A stretch of 64,000 bases of DNA from Cyathus striatus (GCA_025738555.1 JAOVFP010000002.1:496001-560000); one strand, 5' to 3'; positions 23,134 to 35,340 are shown, counted from the stretch's first letter. Translations and numbers: made by a program. The notes: generated from the letters alone by a model not told the origin.

Positions 23134-23995
23134 CATGGTGCAGGTTTTATCAGCCATTTTTTTTCTATTATTTCTATACTTCATTAAGAAAGATAGAATA
23201 ATAAATTTATAAGATGTCTACATTTATATTGCATCTATAAACTACTAATGAAGTACATAGTTTGTGTAAAATTTGTATTCAATAACTGTGGAGTGTTTAG
23301 ACAGCTCATACACTACCAATACTTCTTATTTCCAAAGAAAAGTGCATTGAAGAATTACCTCAGTATACTTCAAATCATGCTCATTACATGCAGTCAAAGG
23401 AGAGAGACACAAATGTTACAAGTTTACTGAGTGAATTGTATACAATAAACTAATATTAGCATCACTAATAAGTAACATCACATGGAGTATTGGTAGAACA
23501 TCCCTGAAATAAAGTTTTTCCATCTTGTAGTCATAAGTTTGATTCTGTGTTGATGCATGTCAAATCATTCAGATATCATCTCTTATTTTTATAATAGGTG
23601 ACACCATTATATCTGCAGTACTATTTTACCTACACTATTTTATATTTAAACTACATACCATTTGTAAGGAAATCATTATAATCAACAATATATACTGAAG
23701 ATAAAATGTTTACAAGATATAGACTTACTCATGATGAAGCTCTCACAAGGCATGGATGTAGCATGCTGGCTTGGTTATTGTGATTCATGCACAAAGTAAA
23801 CATTGCACCTGGCTATCCAATAGGATTTCATCACAATATAATATTCCAGACCTGCTATCACATGTTTGTAAACCAGTTCATTTCACTATTGCACTTGTGA
23901 CTGATGATCTTGAAAGATCTTACATGACAGCATCCACTACAGGTCTTGCTACAGTGCAACACCAATTGTTACATGACAGCTGAAAACCTGACATG
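23134..23995. mobile_element. PIF/Harbinger-like non-autonomous element, old CpG-depleted copy
   Basis: The right end ACATGACAGCTGAAAACC matches the ends of the element at 30926-32018, and the interior aligns with that element in reverse orientation (for example AGATCTTACATGACAGCATC, and TTATTTCTATACTTCATTA). The left end near CATGGTGCAGGTTTT is degraded. It contains a tRNA-like patch with GGTAGAAC and AAGTTTGATTC. NLR copy B lacks it, though B is too diverged at this spot for a clean empty site. Confidence 0.6.
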
Positions 23996-24460
23996 TAAGA
24001 CTCTTGTTCTCTCATTTATATCAAGCAATACTGTATGATAGTACCAGTTTTTCCACTATCAGTGCTATTTGGTGTATTCATGACAATCCATCTATACTTC
24101 AAGTGTATAAAACCTTGTATAATCTAGGAATTTTCCCAGGATCTCAAATGAGTAGTTTAGGTATAGAAGTGAACTCATCCTCCTTTTGATTGAAATCACC
24201 TTTGGTATTCTACAGATATTCACCCAAACTCACACTTAATCAACTATTAGCAAGAGTATGTGACAACCCTTATGTAGTTCCATAGATATCACTCTCTAGT
24301 AACTTTATTTGCTATTTAAATACACTTGTCTTTGTTCTTATTCTAACAATGTTGCATCATCATACTAAATTATTTAAATAAATATCTACTAAAAGTAAGA
24401 TTTATCATTATACAAAACCAAATATCTTACCAGTTAAGCACATGTGGTTAACAACCCTGT

Positions 24461-27400
24461 TCATATGTTGAGATTATCTTTGCTCTGTGTATTCTTCTGA
24501 ATTCTGGTTTTCACTTCTAGCTCCTGAAGTTCTAGCTTTTCAGCCTCCATAAATTTCCCCAGACTTCTCTGAGTAAGTGCCAAGTTACCCATACTTATCA
24601 GTGTATCTGGGTGCTCTTTTCCCAGAATTCTGATACTCATTTCCAGCACCTGAATTTCCAGCATTTCAGCCTCCATAAATTTCCCAAGGTTTCTCTGCAT
24701 AAGTGCCAAGTTACCCATACTTGTCAGTGTATGTGGGTGCTCTTTTCCCAGAATTCTGGTTCTCATCTCCAGCACCTTAATTTCCAGCATTTCAGCCTCC
24801 ATAAATTTCCCAAGATTTCGCTGGGTAAGTGCCAAGTTACCCATACTTATCAGTGTATCTGGGTGTTCTTTTCCCTGAATTCTGGTTCTCATCTCCAGCA
24901 CCTGAATTTCCTGCACTTCAGCCTCCATAAATTTCCCAAGTTTCCTCTGCATCACTGCCAGATTAGCCATACTTGACAGTGTATGTGGATGCTCTTTTCC
25001 TAGAATTCTGGTTCTCATCTCCAGCTCCTGAATTTGCAGCATTTCAGCCTCCATAAATTTCCCAAGATTTACCTGGGTAGCTGCTAAGTTACTCATACTT
25101 ATCAGTGTATGTGGGTGCTCTTTCCCCAGAATTCTGGTTCTCATCTCCAGCACCTGAATTCCCAGCACTTCAGCCTCCATATATTTCCCAAGATTTCTCT
25201 GTGTCACTGCCAGATTAGCCATACTTCTCAGTGTATCTGGGTGCTCTTTTCCCTGAATTCTGATTCTCATCTCCAGCACCTGAATTTCCAGCATTTCAGC
25301 TTCCATGGATTTCCCAAGATTTCGCTGGGTAAGTGCCAAGTTACCCATACTTGTCAGTGTGTCTGGGTGCTCTTTTCCCAGAATTCTGATACTCATTTCC
25401 AGCACCTGAATTTCTAGCATTTCAGCCTCCATAAATTTCCCAAGATTTCTCTGCATAAGTGCCAAGTTACCCATACTTGTCAGTGTATCTGGGTGCTCTT
25501 TTCCCTGAATTCTGGTTCTCATCTCCAGCACCTGAATTTCCAGCATTTCAGCCTCCATAAATCTCCCAAGATTTCCATGTGTCTGTGCCAGATTAGCCAT
25601 ACTTGTCAGAGTATCTGAGTGCTCGTTTCCCAGAATTCTGGTTCTCATCTCCAGTACCTGAATTTCTAGCATTTCAGCCTCCATAAATTTTCCAAGAATC
25701 CCCTGTGTCTGTGCCAGGTTTTCCATACTTGTCAGTGTATCTGGGTGCTCTTTCCCCTGAATTCTGGTTCTCATCTCCAGCACCTGAATTTCCAGCATTT
25801 CAGCCTCCATAAATTTCCCAAGATTTTGCTGTGTCTGTGCCAGATTAGCCATACTTGTCAGTGTATCTGGGTACTCTTTTCCCAGAATTCTGGTACTCAT
25901 CTCCAGCACTTGAGGTTCCATACTTTCAGATATGACTTTATTTTCCTGCAATATTCTTAATCTTAAATTTAGTTCTAAGTCATATTTTCCATTGCTTCTT
26001 AGTACATCTGCAAAAATTTCAAATATATCATGATAATATTTCATATCATCAATATTTTCTCCCAATAAAATTTTAACAACATGAAGCTGAATAGAATTTT
26101 GATATATATACTCAATGGAATCATCCTTATGTGCAACTGAGCTCAGTAATATCCCTTTTGTATTCCAATGCCACATATCTCTATCTTTCAACAACATTCG
26201 ATCTTTACACCATGATAGCACTAAGGGATGCAATCCAAACTTTTCCCCATCAATAGTTCTTTTAATCAATGAAAATGACAATAGAATAGATACACTTTCT
26301 CTATATTGCATCTCATTCCAATTGCCAGATTCATCAAAGTTGAGCAGAGCTATGTCCATAGATGGAAGAAAAACATCATGTGCACAATTTTTATAGAGCT
26401 CCACATGATCTGAGTAATATTTTGCTGCTCTTTCAAATATTTCATCAGAAATATTTTCATGATGTAGAAAAGCACAAATATTTATCAATGCTATAGCATA
26501 TTTAGCTGCCATTGCATCCTCTTCAACTTCTTCATTATTTGCCATTTCTAATATTTTTTCAAATGATATTTCCCATGTTCCATATACTGTCTTATTATAC
26601 TTGGAAGCCCCCCTGAACTTTTGGTTGGTCATTAATTTTGACCTATACTTATTATAAATTGACATATATTTATTAATCCTGCAGTTTCCAGCACTTATAT
26701 ATGCCCCAGCTTGGTCAATAGCCAATGGAAGATAATATAATTCTTGACAGATATCTGAAGCCACTTCTGAATATTTTTCAGGATTTTTGTTCAAACCAGA
26801 AGCTTTAAGTAGCAATTCTACAGCTGTATCTTTACTCATTAATGACACTTCTGAAGAGTCCTCAGGAGAAACAATTCTTTGATGTTCTGGATTTCTACTT
26901 GTTATAAGAATATTGCCCTTATCTCCAGGTGGTAGAAATTCTTCAACTAGCTCTGGTGAGCCATCAGCATTGTCAAAAATCAACAGCCATTCAGTTTTAA
27001 TGTTTGTTATCCACTGTAAAACCATAGCAGAAGAGTAGGAAACTCCAGATGGCATATCAACAGTATAAGTTTTATAAATATCTTTGAAACTTTGATCAGC
27101 AGTATTTTCAGAAGTTGCATCAATCCAAAAGATATGTAAATAGCTGTAATATTTGGTGAAAATCTCAATGTAAAAATGAACAGAATAATACTTACTAGTC
27201 AGAAACTTCATCTTTGAATTTTAAACAGATTTGTGTTTTTCCAATACCACCCATTCCATATAGAAGGTACATCTTCCGACCAGAAGCATCATTTTTATCA
27301 AATTGCTCATGTAGCTTTTTGAGATATTCTTCTTGCCCAGTGAAGTTTCGGGAGGTGCTGGGTGGTGTGTTTCTAATAGGAGAGAGTGATTTACCCCTTG

Positions 27401-27574
27401 CTTGATTGGTTATATATGTATGGTTGTTAAACTGTATAAAAAGGTGAAGATTTGAGTAACTCAAGAATTAATATTTACAACCGATAAGCAATATCACACC
27501 TGAGCATCAATATTCATATTTTCGGCCATAATGGTCTTCTCCATGACGAAGTGGTGTGCGTTATCGAATGGCAT
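24461..27574 (-). CDS. NLR-A: NB-ARC ATPase with 11 kinesin-light-chain-type TPR repeats
   Basis: Gene model: exons 27574-27500, 27431-27196 and 27143-24461, introns 68 and 52 nt with GT...AG; 2994 nt, 997 aa, in frame throughout. The start MPFDNAHHF is chosen because the upstream frame is closed and copy B has the same ATG. Exon 2 has the linker and Walker A GMGGIGKT (about residues 84-91). Exon 3 has Walker B LLIFDNAD (about 157-164), NILITSRN, the YLPLA motif and GLHPLVLSW in place of MHD. From about residue 525, 11 units of 42 residues follow with consensus HPDTLTSMxNLAxTQxNLGK. NB-ARC/TPR proteins are fungal NLR-type sensors: the NTPase switches oligomerisation and the repeats bind ligand. 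The N-terminus is only about 60 residues before the NB-ARC, with no large effector domain. Cytosolic, no signal peptide or membrane segment. Confidence 0.88.
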
Positions 27575-28262
27575 ATTTCGTACTTGTAATGCGTGCGGAC
27601 GGAGACTTGTGCTAGCGTTACGTGTAATCGAGGGGTGGTTTCGATTGGAGATTGACAGTGATTCTAACGACGCTAATATATACTCCGGCTTCTAGATAAA
27701 CGCACACGCCGATCACCGGTCTTAACTAGGATGATTAACCGTGTGACCATGAGCAGCTGTAAAAGGAAGAATGGGATCACATCGTAGGGTGATAGTAGGT
27801 GATAGTCGGTCAGTTGACTCTGGTTCACCTCTTTTTCACCGCTGCTTCACATGTACAATATTTATAAAAACGTACCCCATGATACAAGGTGCGCTTCGAA
27901 AGAACGCCTGGAACTATATACCCTCACGAAGTTACTTCGTCCTTCGACGTTTTTACTTGAACGCGAGCGTTCGAAGAACACGCCCTGAATTACACACGTC
28001 CCGCATATTTATATGACCTAATGGATGGGACCGATTCGAAGATCTTGGCAGGAGAGTGAGAAACAGGAGAGCGCCTGTGAGGTGTGGGTATTATTTAGCT
28101 GGTTGATGATCGATTTGTGGTCAAAATACAAGTACTTATACTTACATCGTACTTAATCTTGACGTACTCGAGGGCAACAACTTTAACAATTGTCGCAGCT
28201 TTGCTATCATATGTACAGCTGGATACTCCCTCGATGGTTATATAATATTTGGATATTCGACA
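27480..28262 (-). promoter_or_regulatory. CpG-rich upstream region of NLR-A, conserved in copy B
   Basis: Directly upstream of the NLR-A coding start the sequence switches from CpG-poor to CpG-rich. It aligns with 60070-60830 upstream of NLR-B. Shared pieces include GTAATCGAGGGGTGGTTTCG, ACGCACACGCCGATCACCG and TGATCGATTTGTGG. It probably holds the shared promoter. No TATA box position is claimed. Confidence 0.5.
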
Positions 28263-28272
28263 GTTTAAGAAG

Positions 28273-29225
28273 AGGGCTGCTCAATTCTTAGATCGCGAGG
28301 TTTTGGGTCGCGCTGCACCTTACTGAATTTGGGCATTCGCTCCATATTTGGAATTGACCGTGGCTATGCACCATTGCCGGATTCAAAGTCCGCGCGGCAC
28401 ATCGTCGTGCACCGCTTCAATTCTACTACAATATTATATTTCTTAGTTCATTGTCGTTTTATCAACTTTAATCACCTCTAGTTTTACAAAGAAATCTTCT
28501 AACTTCATAATACAATTTAGTATCTTGTTTGTTTATGGAAAATTGAAGTGTACGGGACAGAAGGCCCTGGAAAAGTATGGAATTTGTTCTTTCCTTCCTT
28601 CAACAATTACAAAAATGCATATATACTTTAAGTACAGTATAAAAGCTACATATAAATGTTAATTTTATAGTAATGTTCAAACCCATGCATCTATGATGTC
28701 TTATTTAAAAGCTCTAACTTAAAATATTTATGTGAAAAATTTTCAGTTGTTTCTCATTACATTTATTTCAATAATTAGACTGATGGTTGTGCACTTTGGT
28801 GCACACAGAAAGTACTTTGGTACCCTGAGTGACTCTCTTGAGATCTAGAAGGGGACAGGCAGCAGCCGCGAGAAGAGCTCAAACTTATTACTAATCAAGG
28901 GGTTCCTGCCGTTTCAGCTTCGCTAACAGCCATATCTTTATGTTCAACTTACTCTCTTTCTTCATATATTGTAGAAATGTATAAAAAGGACATATCATTT
29001 GACATTTATAAAAAATATGGTGTAATTTGAAGCCGGGACCATTGAAATACTCAATGAAGTCGCCTAAGGCTTATTTTCGGTGGTTCAACCATGGTTGATC
29101 GCTTCCAACATCCATCAAACATATTCAGACTCAGAATGCCGACACCTAAATCAGGTAACCGTTGCCTAATTTGGTTTGGATGTTGCGCGACCCAAAACCT
29201 CACGATCTAAGAATTGAGCAGCCCT
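28273..29225. mobile_element. 953-bp TIR element with AAG target duplication
   Basis: The ends are inverted repeats of about 41 bp, starting AGGGCTGCTCAATTCTTAGA. AAG flanks both sides (28270-28272 and 29226-29228). Copy B reads straight through at about 60830 (GTTTAGGAAGAACGTCAATC), giving a natural empty site. There is no coding potential inside. The superfamily is unclear from a 3-bp duplication alone. Confidence 0.8.
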
Positions 29226-29901
29226 AAGAACGTCAATCGATAAAATGCAAACGTCTAAACACTGCGCCCGCGACGGACCGAACAGGACGTATTTAAACTG
29301 TCCCTGGTCGGATAACGCCGAACTAAAACCGAAGTGTTTCCGGTTGCAACCTTCACTTCGACGTCAAGGGCCAAGGCATCCTTCTCAAGCTTTATCGTCA
29401 CCAATGTCAACGCCTTCCCCTGTGTTCTGTGAGCCGTCTAAATCTCAAGACTCGTCCTGGATTCGCCCACCAGAACTTCAAACAAATATGTGACAAGGGG
29501 AGTTTATAATGCATAAGACTCAGGGCTCAGTTTAATAGTATGCTTTTGAGCTGTCTCGTCATGTTCATTCGAACTCGAACTTCTTACTTGGAAACCGACC
29601 CAAGTGAGTCAACGGCCCGCTAATGGCAACTATGGACACAATGAGGTGGATCCCATTGTCGAAAGTTGTTCGTCAGGGCTCGCGTGTGGGCCCTAGTCCT
29701 GGGGGTTTGCTTGTATCGGGTCGGTGTTGTGATTTGCAAACGGATTGCGACGTCGGTGTATTCCTATGAATACACAGAGTAAGTACACCTACGAAAATAG
29801 AAACGTACCGTATTGTTTTTAGTCTTGAATCGAATACAACGTAAAGGAGAAGGGATGAATATGTAGTAGTGTGTACATTAAGTTGAGTTCTCGAAGAGTA
29901 A

Positions 29902-30631
29902 CACGGCGGGCTTTTGGCTGTCCTGTTCGAGTTGTCCTTTGGCCTGTCGTGTTGTCTGTCCTGTTCCGCATCAGACACGTGTTCGTCACAACTTTTGAAC
30001 CGGTTCATCATTGCTTACAAATTGATCTAGAACAAAGGCTGAATTACTTAGGCTCATTAAAAAACGATGCAATGTTGCAATTGTATACTATTGGAAAAGA
30101 ATGACCCCATCATGTTCATCCATACTAGTTTATGTATAATTATGTATAGTATCATCTGGTAATAATTTCACTTCACAATTATTGAGGAGAAGTTGTGAAG
30201 TATTTTATATGACATGCCTTTTAAGTTATATTGACTTCATTGGGAATGAATTTTAAACAAAGAGAAGACACAAAGGGAAATTTTCGTTCTACAGAAGGTA
30301 CTTTAATTAATTCTTGCATCTACTACACAAATCACCAGTAGTAAGCAACACAGATCTGTACATTTAAGAAGAATAGCAGTATAATGAACAATATAATACA
30401 TTAAAATGTGTGTACAGTACTGCTTATAATATTCAGATGGTACATAACAAACTTTTAATGTATGAATATATTCTCGGCACACCACATGTGTCAGTTAGAT
30501 TTTTCTTGGACTTTCATCAACACGTTCCTAACCGGTTCAGTGCGCGTGACATCGTGACTGATGGCTGAACATAACAGGTAGCACGACAGGCCAAAGGACA
30601 GCTGCAACTGGACAGCTAAAAGCCCGCCGTG
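29902..30631. mobile_element. 730-bp PIF/Harbinger-like MITE, TAA target duplication
   Basis: Both ends read inward CACGGCGGGCTTTT(G/A)GCTGTC, and similarity of the arms extends over more than 100 bp (CCTTTGGCCTGTCGTG, AACCGGTT). TAA flanks at 29899-29901 and 30632-30634. A 3-bp TNA duplication with GC-rich TIRs fits PIF/Harbinger. The interior is AT-rich and non-coding. Confidence 0.75.
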
Positions 30632-30842
30632 TAAGTCAACCAAGAGCACGTGTCGAAACAAGTCACGTGCTACCGCCGATTGGACTATCCGTTGATATTC
30701 AGCAATCGACAATACTAGATACAATGATCTAATACTTTAAGTAGCGAGTAGATAAGTAAATATACGTATATACCCTTTTTAGCAACAGTACGAGACTTAG
30801 CACTTAGCCTTAAGTCGAGTCTAGTTCTTACACAGTCTCCTT

Positions 30843-32090
30843 CCCAGACGTTATGGGAGGTCTCTCTACTAGAGCGGTACACAATTCTTATTCCGAGTTA
30901 AAGGGGAATAGATAAAGTCTCGTGACATGGCAGGTTTTCAGCTGTCATGTAGTGATCGGTGTTGTGCTGTAGTGAGACCTGTAGTAGATGCTGTCATGTA
31001 AGATCTTTCAAGATCATCAGTCACAGGCATGATAGTAAAATGAGCTGGTTTACAAACATGTGATAGCAGGTGATCACAATGAAATGCTATTGGATAGCCG
31101 GAAACAATCTCTACTTTGAACCCAAACTAGAATAAGCGAGCACGCATGCTACATTCATGCCTCGCGTGAAAATCATTATGAATGTCTTTATCTTGTATTG
31201 ATCTCGTAAACATTTTATCTTCAGTATAGAGAATTGTAATTATAATGGTGTCCTCATGATAGGTATGTAGTTTGAAGATAAAATAGTGCTTAGATTATAC
31301 TGCAGGTACAATATTGTTGTCTGCCACAAAAACAAGTGAAGGCAGGTATTTGCTTAGTTTAAAAATTACTTCAACACAGGGTCGAACTTACGACTGCATG
31401 TCATAAAAAACCTAAATTTCAGCGGCATTCTACCGTTAATCCATGTAATGTTATATAAATTAGATGATAATATTGATTTATTGTATACCCTTCACTCACT
31501 GGTTAACCTGTAACAATTTGTTTCTCTCTCCTTTGATCAATACTCAATGTCAACCTTTGACTGCATGTACTAAACATGATTTACAATGTATTGGTATAAT
31601 TCTTCCACGTACTTTTCTTTGCCAATGGGAAGCATTCGCAATGTCTGAACTGTCTAAATGCTCTACTACGTAATTTATTAATAGTTCATAGATACAACAT
31701 AAATTTTGAACATCCGATCGTGAATGCATTTTCCTATTCATAATGAAGTATAGAAATAAAACATAACAGTGGCCACTAAAACACGTACCATGTATAAATC
31801 AAACACTTGAGCTCTTCTTTCCCTTTCATTTGCACCCGTATTCATCATTTCTCAAATAGTATATCATGCTAAATTTCTCATCACATGGTCGTGAACTGGT
31901 TCAACTGAATGTCACTTCCATGTGACTGATTATCTCAACAATCTACATGACAGCATACACTACAGGTCTCGTTACAGCGCAACACTGATCACTACATGAC
32001 AGCTGAAAACCCGCCGTGTGATATATATCCCACGTTCCGTTTTAGGGTTGAACTTAATTCTGTGAGACCTCCCATAACGTCTGGCACAAA
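30843..32090. repeat. Short palindromic element split by a Harbinger-like insertion
   Basis: CCAGACGTTATGGGAGGTCTC at the left is inverted as GAGACCTCCCATAACGTCTGG at the right. The two halves, 30843-30925 and 32019-32090, occur joined and inverted without the insertion at about 33013-33152, so that copy is the empty site. The intact element is about 140-150 bp and may be part of a somewhat longer repeat, since flanking bases such as AAAACATTTGTAAATA also match. Confidence 0.75.
30926..32018. mobile_element. 1,093-bp PIF/Harbinger-like element, TGA target duplication
   Basis: The inverted ends begin CA(T/C)GGC(A/G)GGTTTTCAGCTG and continue for about 75 bp. TGA flanks at 30923-30925 and 32019-32021. 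The inverted empty copy near 33080 reads CTCGTGATATATAT with one TGA. Inside at 31365-31450 (minus strand) is a tRNA-like patch with GGATTAACGGTAGAATGCC and AGTTCGACCC. No transposase. Confidence 0.8.
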
Positions 32091-33009
32091 ACATTTGTAA
32101 ATAACATAGCCACATGATGGCCGTCGCTCCGATTTTCATTCTGAGATTAAAATACAGCATCTATGATCTGACAAATTTCCGTGGTCGCTGATGGGCGCGT
32201 CGACACGTCGCTGTCTCAGAAAGCTCAACAAATTCTTTACCGATTCACACATGCTTACTATCCCTTCTGAGGACGCCATTCATGCTTAAACTACCCTCGC
32301 ATTTGGTGTACGCACATGTGTGTGGCAAGTGAATGTGGTGCAAGAAATTCTCAACTTCAAACACGATATCGGATAGGGATGTCATTTCAATTGCTGGAAC
32401 AGGAATAGGCAAGAAATTGACATTACACATTCCATCGTTATCCTCTATTGTAATGGGATTACTGTTAACCCCTTGAGCGCATGCATAGAGAAGATAATCC
32501 AGTAAAGTCACTTTGAAACTTGAATTGCAAGCTTTGTTATCATATTTTCGATCTGAAATTCTTTGATTTCCTCTGCTTTAAAATTTACCACACCAATTGC
32601 CACTCATCTGCATCCAGTAACACTTTTTTAGATCTAATTTCTAAGTTCAGTGCAGGCTTAAGGTTGAATACACTCCAAATTAACAGATTTGACGACGAGA
32701 ACAAGAGCTGATATAATTGTGCTAGCATTCATCTGCTTGAAGGTCTATGGATTTCCTTTCAAGCTGAGCATTGGAAATCAAAAATAAGATAAAGGATTAT
32801 AGCAAGAGAAAATGCGATGTATTTCTGTGTGGGAGTCTTCGTTCGTGGTTGTCGGTGAAGTAGATAAGTCAAGATGAATAACGTCATGTTATCGACACAA
32901 AAGCTCTTGAATCACCCTCCCCCGTTTGGAACACAAATGTTGAGCTCAGAAGTTGGCGGCTTTGCGGCGGTCAGGCTGACCCTTGTATTTACAAATGTTT
33001 TGTGCCAGA

Positions 33010-33155
33010 CGTTATGGGAGGTCTCACAGAATTAAGTTCAACCCTAAAACGGAACGTGGGATATATATCACGAGACTTTATCTATTCCCCTTTAACTCGG
33101 AATAAGAATTGTGTACCGCTCTAGTAGAGAGACCTCCCATAACGTCTGGGAAGGA
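33010..33155. repeat. Intact copy of the CCAGACGTTATGGG palindromic element
   Basis: The element has TIRs of 21 bp or more, CCAGACGTTATGGGAGGTCTC and its complement. Its interior equals the joined halves of 30843-30925 and 32019-32090 in reverse orientation. It is the empty-site reference for the element at 30926-32018. Confidence 0.8.
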
Positions 33156-33672
33156 GACTGGTTCTTACAGTCACACTGTTAGAGAGGTTAAAAAAGGATT
33201 GAATTTATGTATCTATCTACTGACATTTATATACCTTTTTTTACTGTTTATTTCTAGAGTGTTCTCAATACATCTTCTACGATGTAGTTATCTAAAGTCC
33301 CTTCTGTAATATACTACTACTGTTACTGGAACGTTCTCAACAGTTCAGTTAAGTTGTAGATGCTCTGAGAGCTCGTTTTACCATTACGTGAGTCCAGACT
33401 GAACCATACTTGGTAATCTCGGGCTTTCTTATTTAGATGCTTCTTACTCCTTTAGATATTTAATGATAAGATCGAATCGGATTGAGCGGCACAGCCGCGA
33501 AGTGACGAAATGACGAGATACAGAGGTGAAATGATAAAGAAAAGAAGAGAAAGGGCAAGGAAATACGTTAACTCTATGAATAGTTGAATATCCATAACAG
33601 TCGGTTGGGTTTGGGTCAACTCTTCGACACCGTACGTCCCTCTTCCCTCTTCACATCTCGTTACGTCGGCCC

Positions 33673-34718
33673 TAGGGCTGTACACCGTACCGTATACGGT
33701 ATACGGGCGTACAAATTACGGTCACAATACGGTACGGTTATGAAGTTCTGAGTGTGGAATAATTCACCGTAACCGTAATTCGGCGTCGTAATTCGTAAAT
33801 TCCGCTATTTTTCATTTCTTTCTGCATACATAGGTACTACTACATATCATAATTCATATATATGTCTTTTTAAAAATATATGCCCTATGATTGTTGTTTT
33901 ATAGCACATCTCCCATCACTTCTTCCTCCCATGTTCCTTTCAGAGAACTTTCCCACGCTAACAGAGGCGAGCGAATAAGAGTAAATACGTCTGTCGTAGG
34001 GGTTCCTTTTTCTTTTTTACATCTGTAGTTCAGTCAATCTTTGCATTATATACTAAAATAGACTTAGCGCTTTTGTGGTTCGTCTCGGGGTGTACAGCTT
34101 TGCGAGAAGTGTCCCCCTATAGTTTGTAATAAGCCAGGATACATGTAAATTGAAGGCTCGAGGTTTCAGATATTAGTAAGCTCTGTTAACTCATACTTTC
34201 TCATTGTGTCGACTACATAGGAATATGAACATTTTAATAAAAATAATATATTTGAAGTCACTACACATGAAACACATAATATTTATAAGAATGCCTACAT
34301 GTTTCATGCATGTCGACACGCTGGAAAGAGGATACATATGAATAATAAACAACGATAGACAGCATAAATTATGAAGTTCTTGTTCACAAAGTAATACTGT
34401 ATATATAACAAAAATATATTAAATACTACAGATAGAATCACAATAGAGAGATCTCTTATTCACTCGCCTTTTCTATGCGTGGGAATTTCTCGAGATGAAA
34501 AGATAAGAGGAAGAATCGACAGAAAATGAACTATAACACAGCGATAATAAGACATATGTTTATTTTAAAAACATATACATTATTATGACATGAAATAGCA
34601 CCTATGTATGCAGAAATAAATGAAAAATAGCGGAATTTTACGAATTACGACGCCCCGAGTTTACGGCACAACCGAATTCGGTTACGGTGAATTATTCCAC
34701 ACTCGGAACTTCATACTA
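33673..34718. mobile_element. hAT-like non-autonomous element with 8-bp target duplication
   Basis: GTCGGCCC flanks both sides (33665-33672 and 34719-34726). The left end is TAGGGCTGTACACCGTACCG, a hAT-type terminus. The right end has lost about 65 bp of the terminal repeat but keeps TAG when read inward. Arms of about 300 bp are inverted copies (GTGTGGAATAATTCACCGTA; TTCTGCATACATAGGT). Copy B at about 61455 gives the uninterrupted site, GTTACGTTGGCTCATCCT. No coding. Confidence 0.8.
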
Positions 34719-34726
34719 GTCGGCCC

Positions 34727-35340
34727 ATCCTCGTAGTAAATTTCCTTCCATACATTCAGTTAGCCACGTAGGCCTCACCTCCCTTCCACCTTCCACCTTC
34801 TTATTCTTCAATGCCGCACCAAGTATAGGTGGTCTGTGAGGAACATGTACCGCTTCGAGGGTGACATCTGGCGTACGTCGCGCAGTCCTCACTGTGAAAG
34901 AACGTATTGTACGTCTTACCTCTAGTACATGTTGCGCCTATCCTCATACAAGCTGGCTTCAGGAATTGGTGCATGATGAATCTAGTTGAGGACTGGTCAG
35001 CGGTGAGCGAGTGAGCTGTTACCATACGCCCACTTTCGTGTACGCATTCGTTCGATTCATGCCGTCGACAGCTGGATGCTGGTGCTCCCCTGGACTCCTC
35101 ATCTATGTTTCTCTACCTCATCCATCTGACATCGAGGCTCACTTGCGTCTCCCCCTCTGTATTTATCGCCCTATCCTACCGACTACTGGCTGTGCATCCG
35201 ATGCCACGAAGAGGGCGAAAACACCAAGCTCTATGTAGTTCTCCTAGCGTCAACCTGCTAGTAAACCCTATCATGCGACAATCGTTCGTCCCCCCCACTA
35301 TGACACCACGTGATATTAGCGCGGTGCTCCTCCCCGCCCT
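34727..35340. repeat. Upstream-flank repeat, counterpart of 61460-61990
   Basis: It matches the B flank (CACGTAGGCCTCACCTCCCT; CGACTACTGGCTGTG). It is non-coding, CpG-rich and part of the repeat family described at 36520-37880. Short open frames differ between copies. Confidence 0.6.

Larger units (their letters stand above)
22650..29724. repeat. NLR locus segmental duplication, copy A
   Basis: Sequence from CATAAGCCATAACAGA (about 22645) through the 3' flank, NLR-A and its upstream flank matches 55337-61395 in the same orientation, apart from insertions at about 23134-23995 and 28273-29225. Similarity extends further upstream beyond the 29725-33599 insertion. The two genes are therefore paralogues produced by copying a whole locus. 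Confidence 0.85.
29725..33599. mobile_element. TG...CA-ended insertion with 5-bp target duplication (LTR-derived?)
   Basis: GTCGG occurs at 29720-29724 and again at 33600-33604. Copy C has a single uninterrupted GTCGG at the equivalent place (about 40097). The insert begins TGTTGTGATTTGC and ends CCATAACA, so it has TG...CA ends with imperfect inverted termini, as LTR retrotransposons do. I could not find two matching LTRs or pol motifs. After removal of the nested elements about 2 kb remain. Confidence 0.55.

Noticed and set aside
24611..25960. Plus-strand frames with repeated LQHLNFQHFSLHKFPK
   Set aside because: Antisense shadow of the NLR-A TPR repeats; repetition comes from the 126-bp units.
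24461..27211. NLR-A starting at the Met before FLTSKYY (916 aa)
   Set aside because: That start lies in intron 2; the spliced model joins the Walker A exon in frame and matches NLR-B.
31365..31450. Functional tRNA gene (box B AGTTCGACCC)
   Set aside because: Acceptor stem does not pair, the patch recurs inside a transposon family, and no anticodon arm of standard geometry is present.
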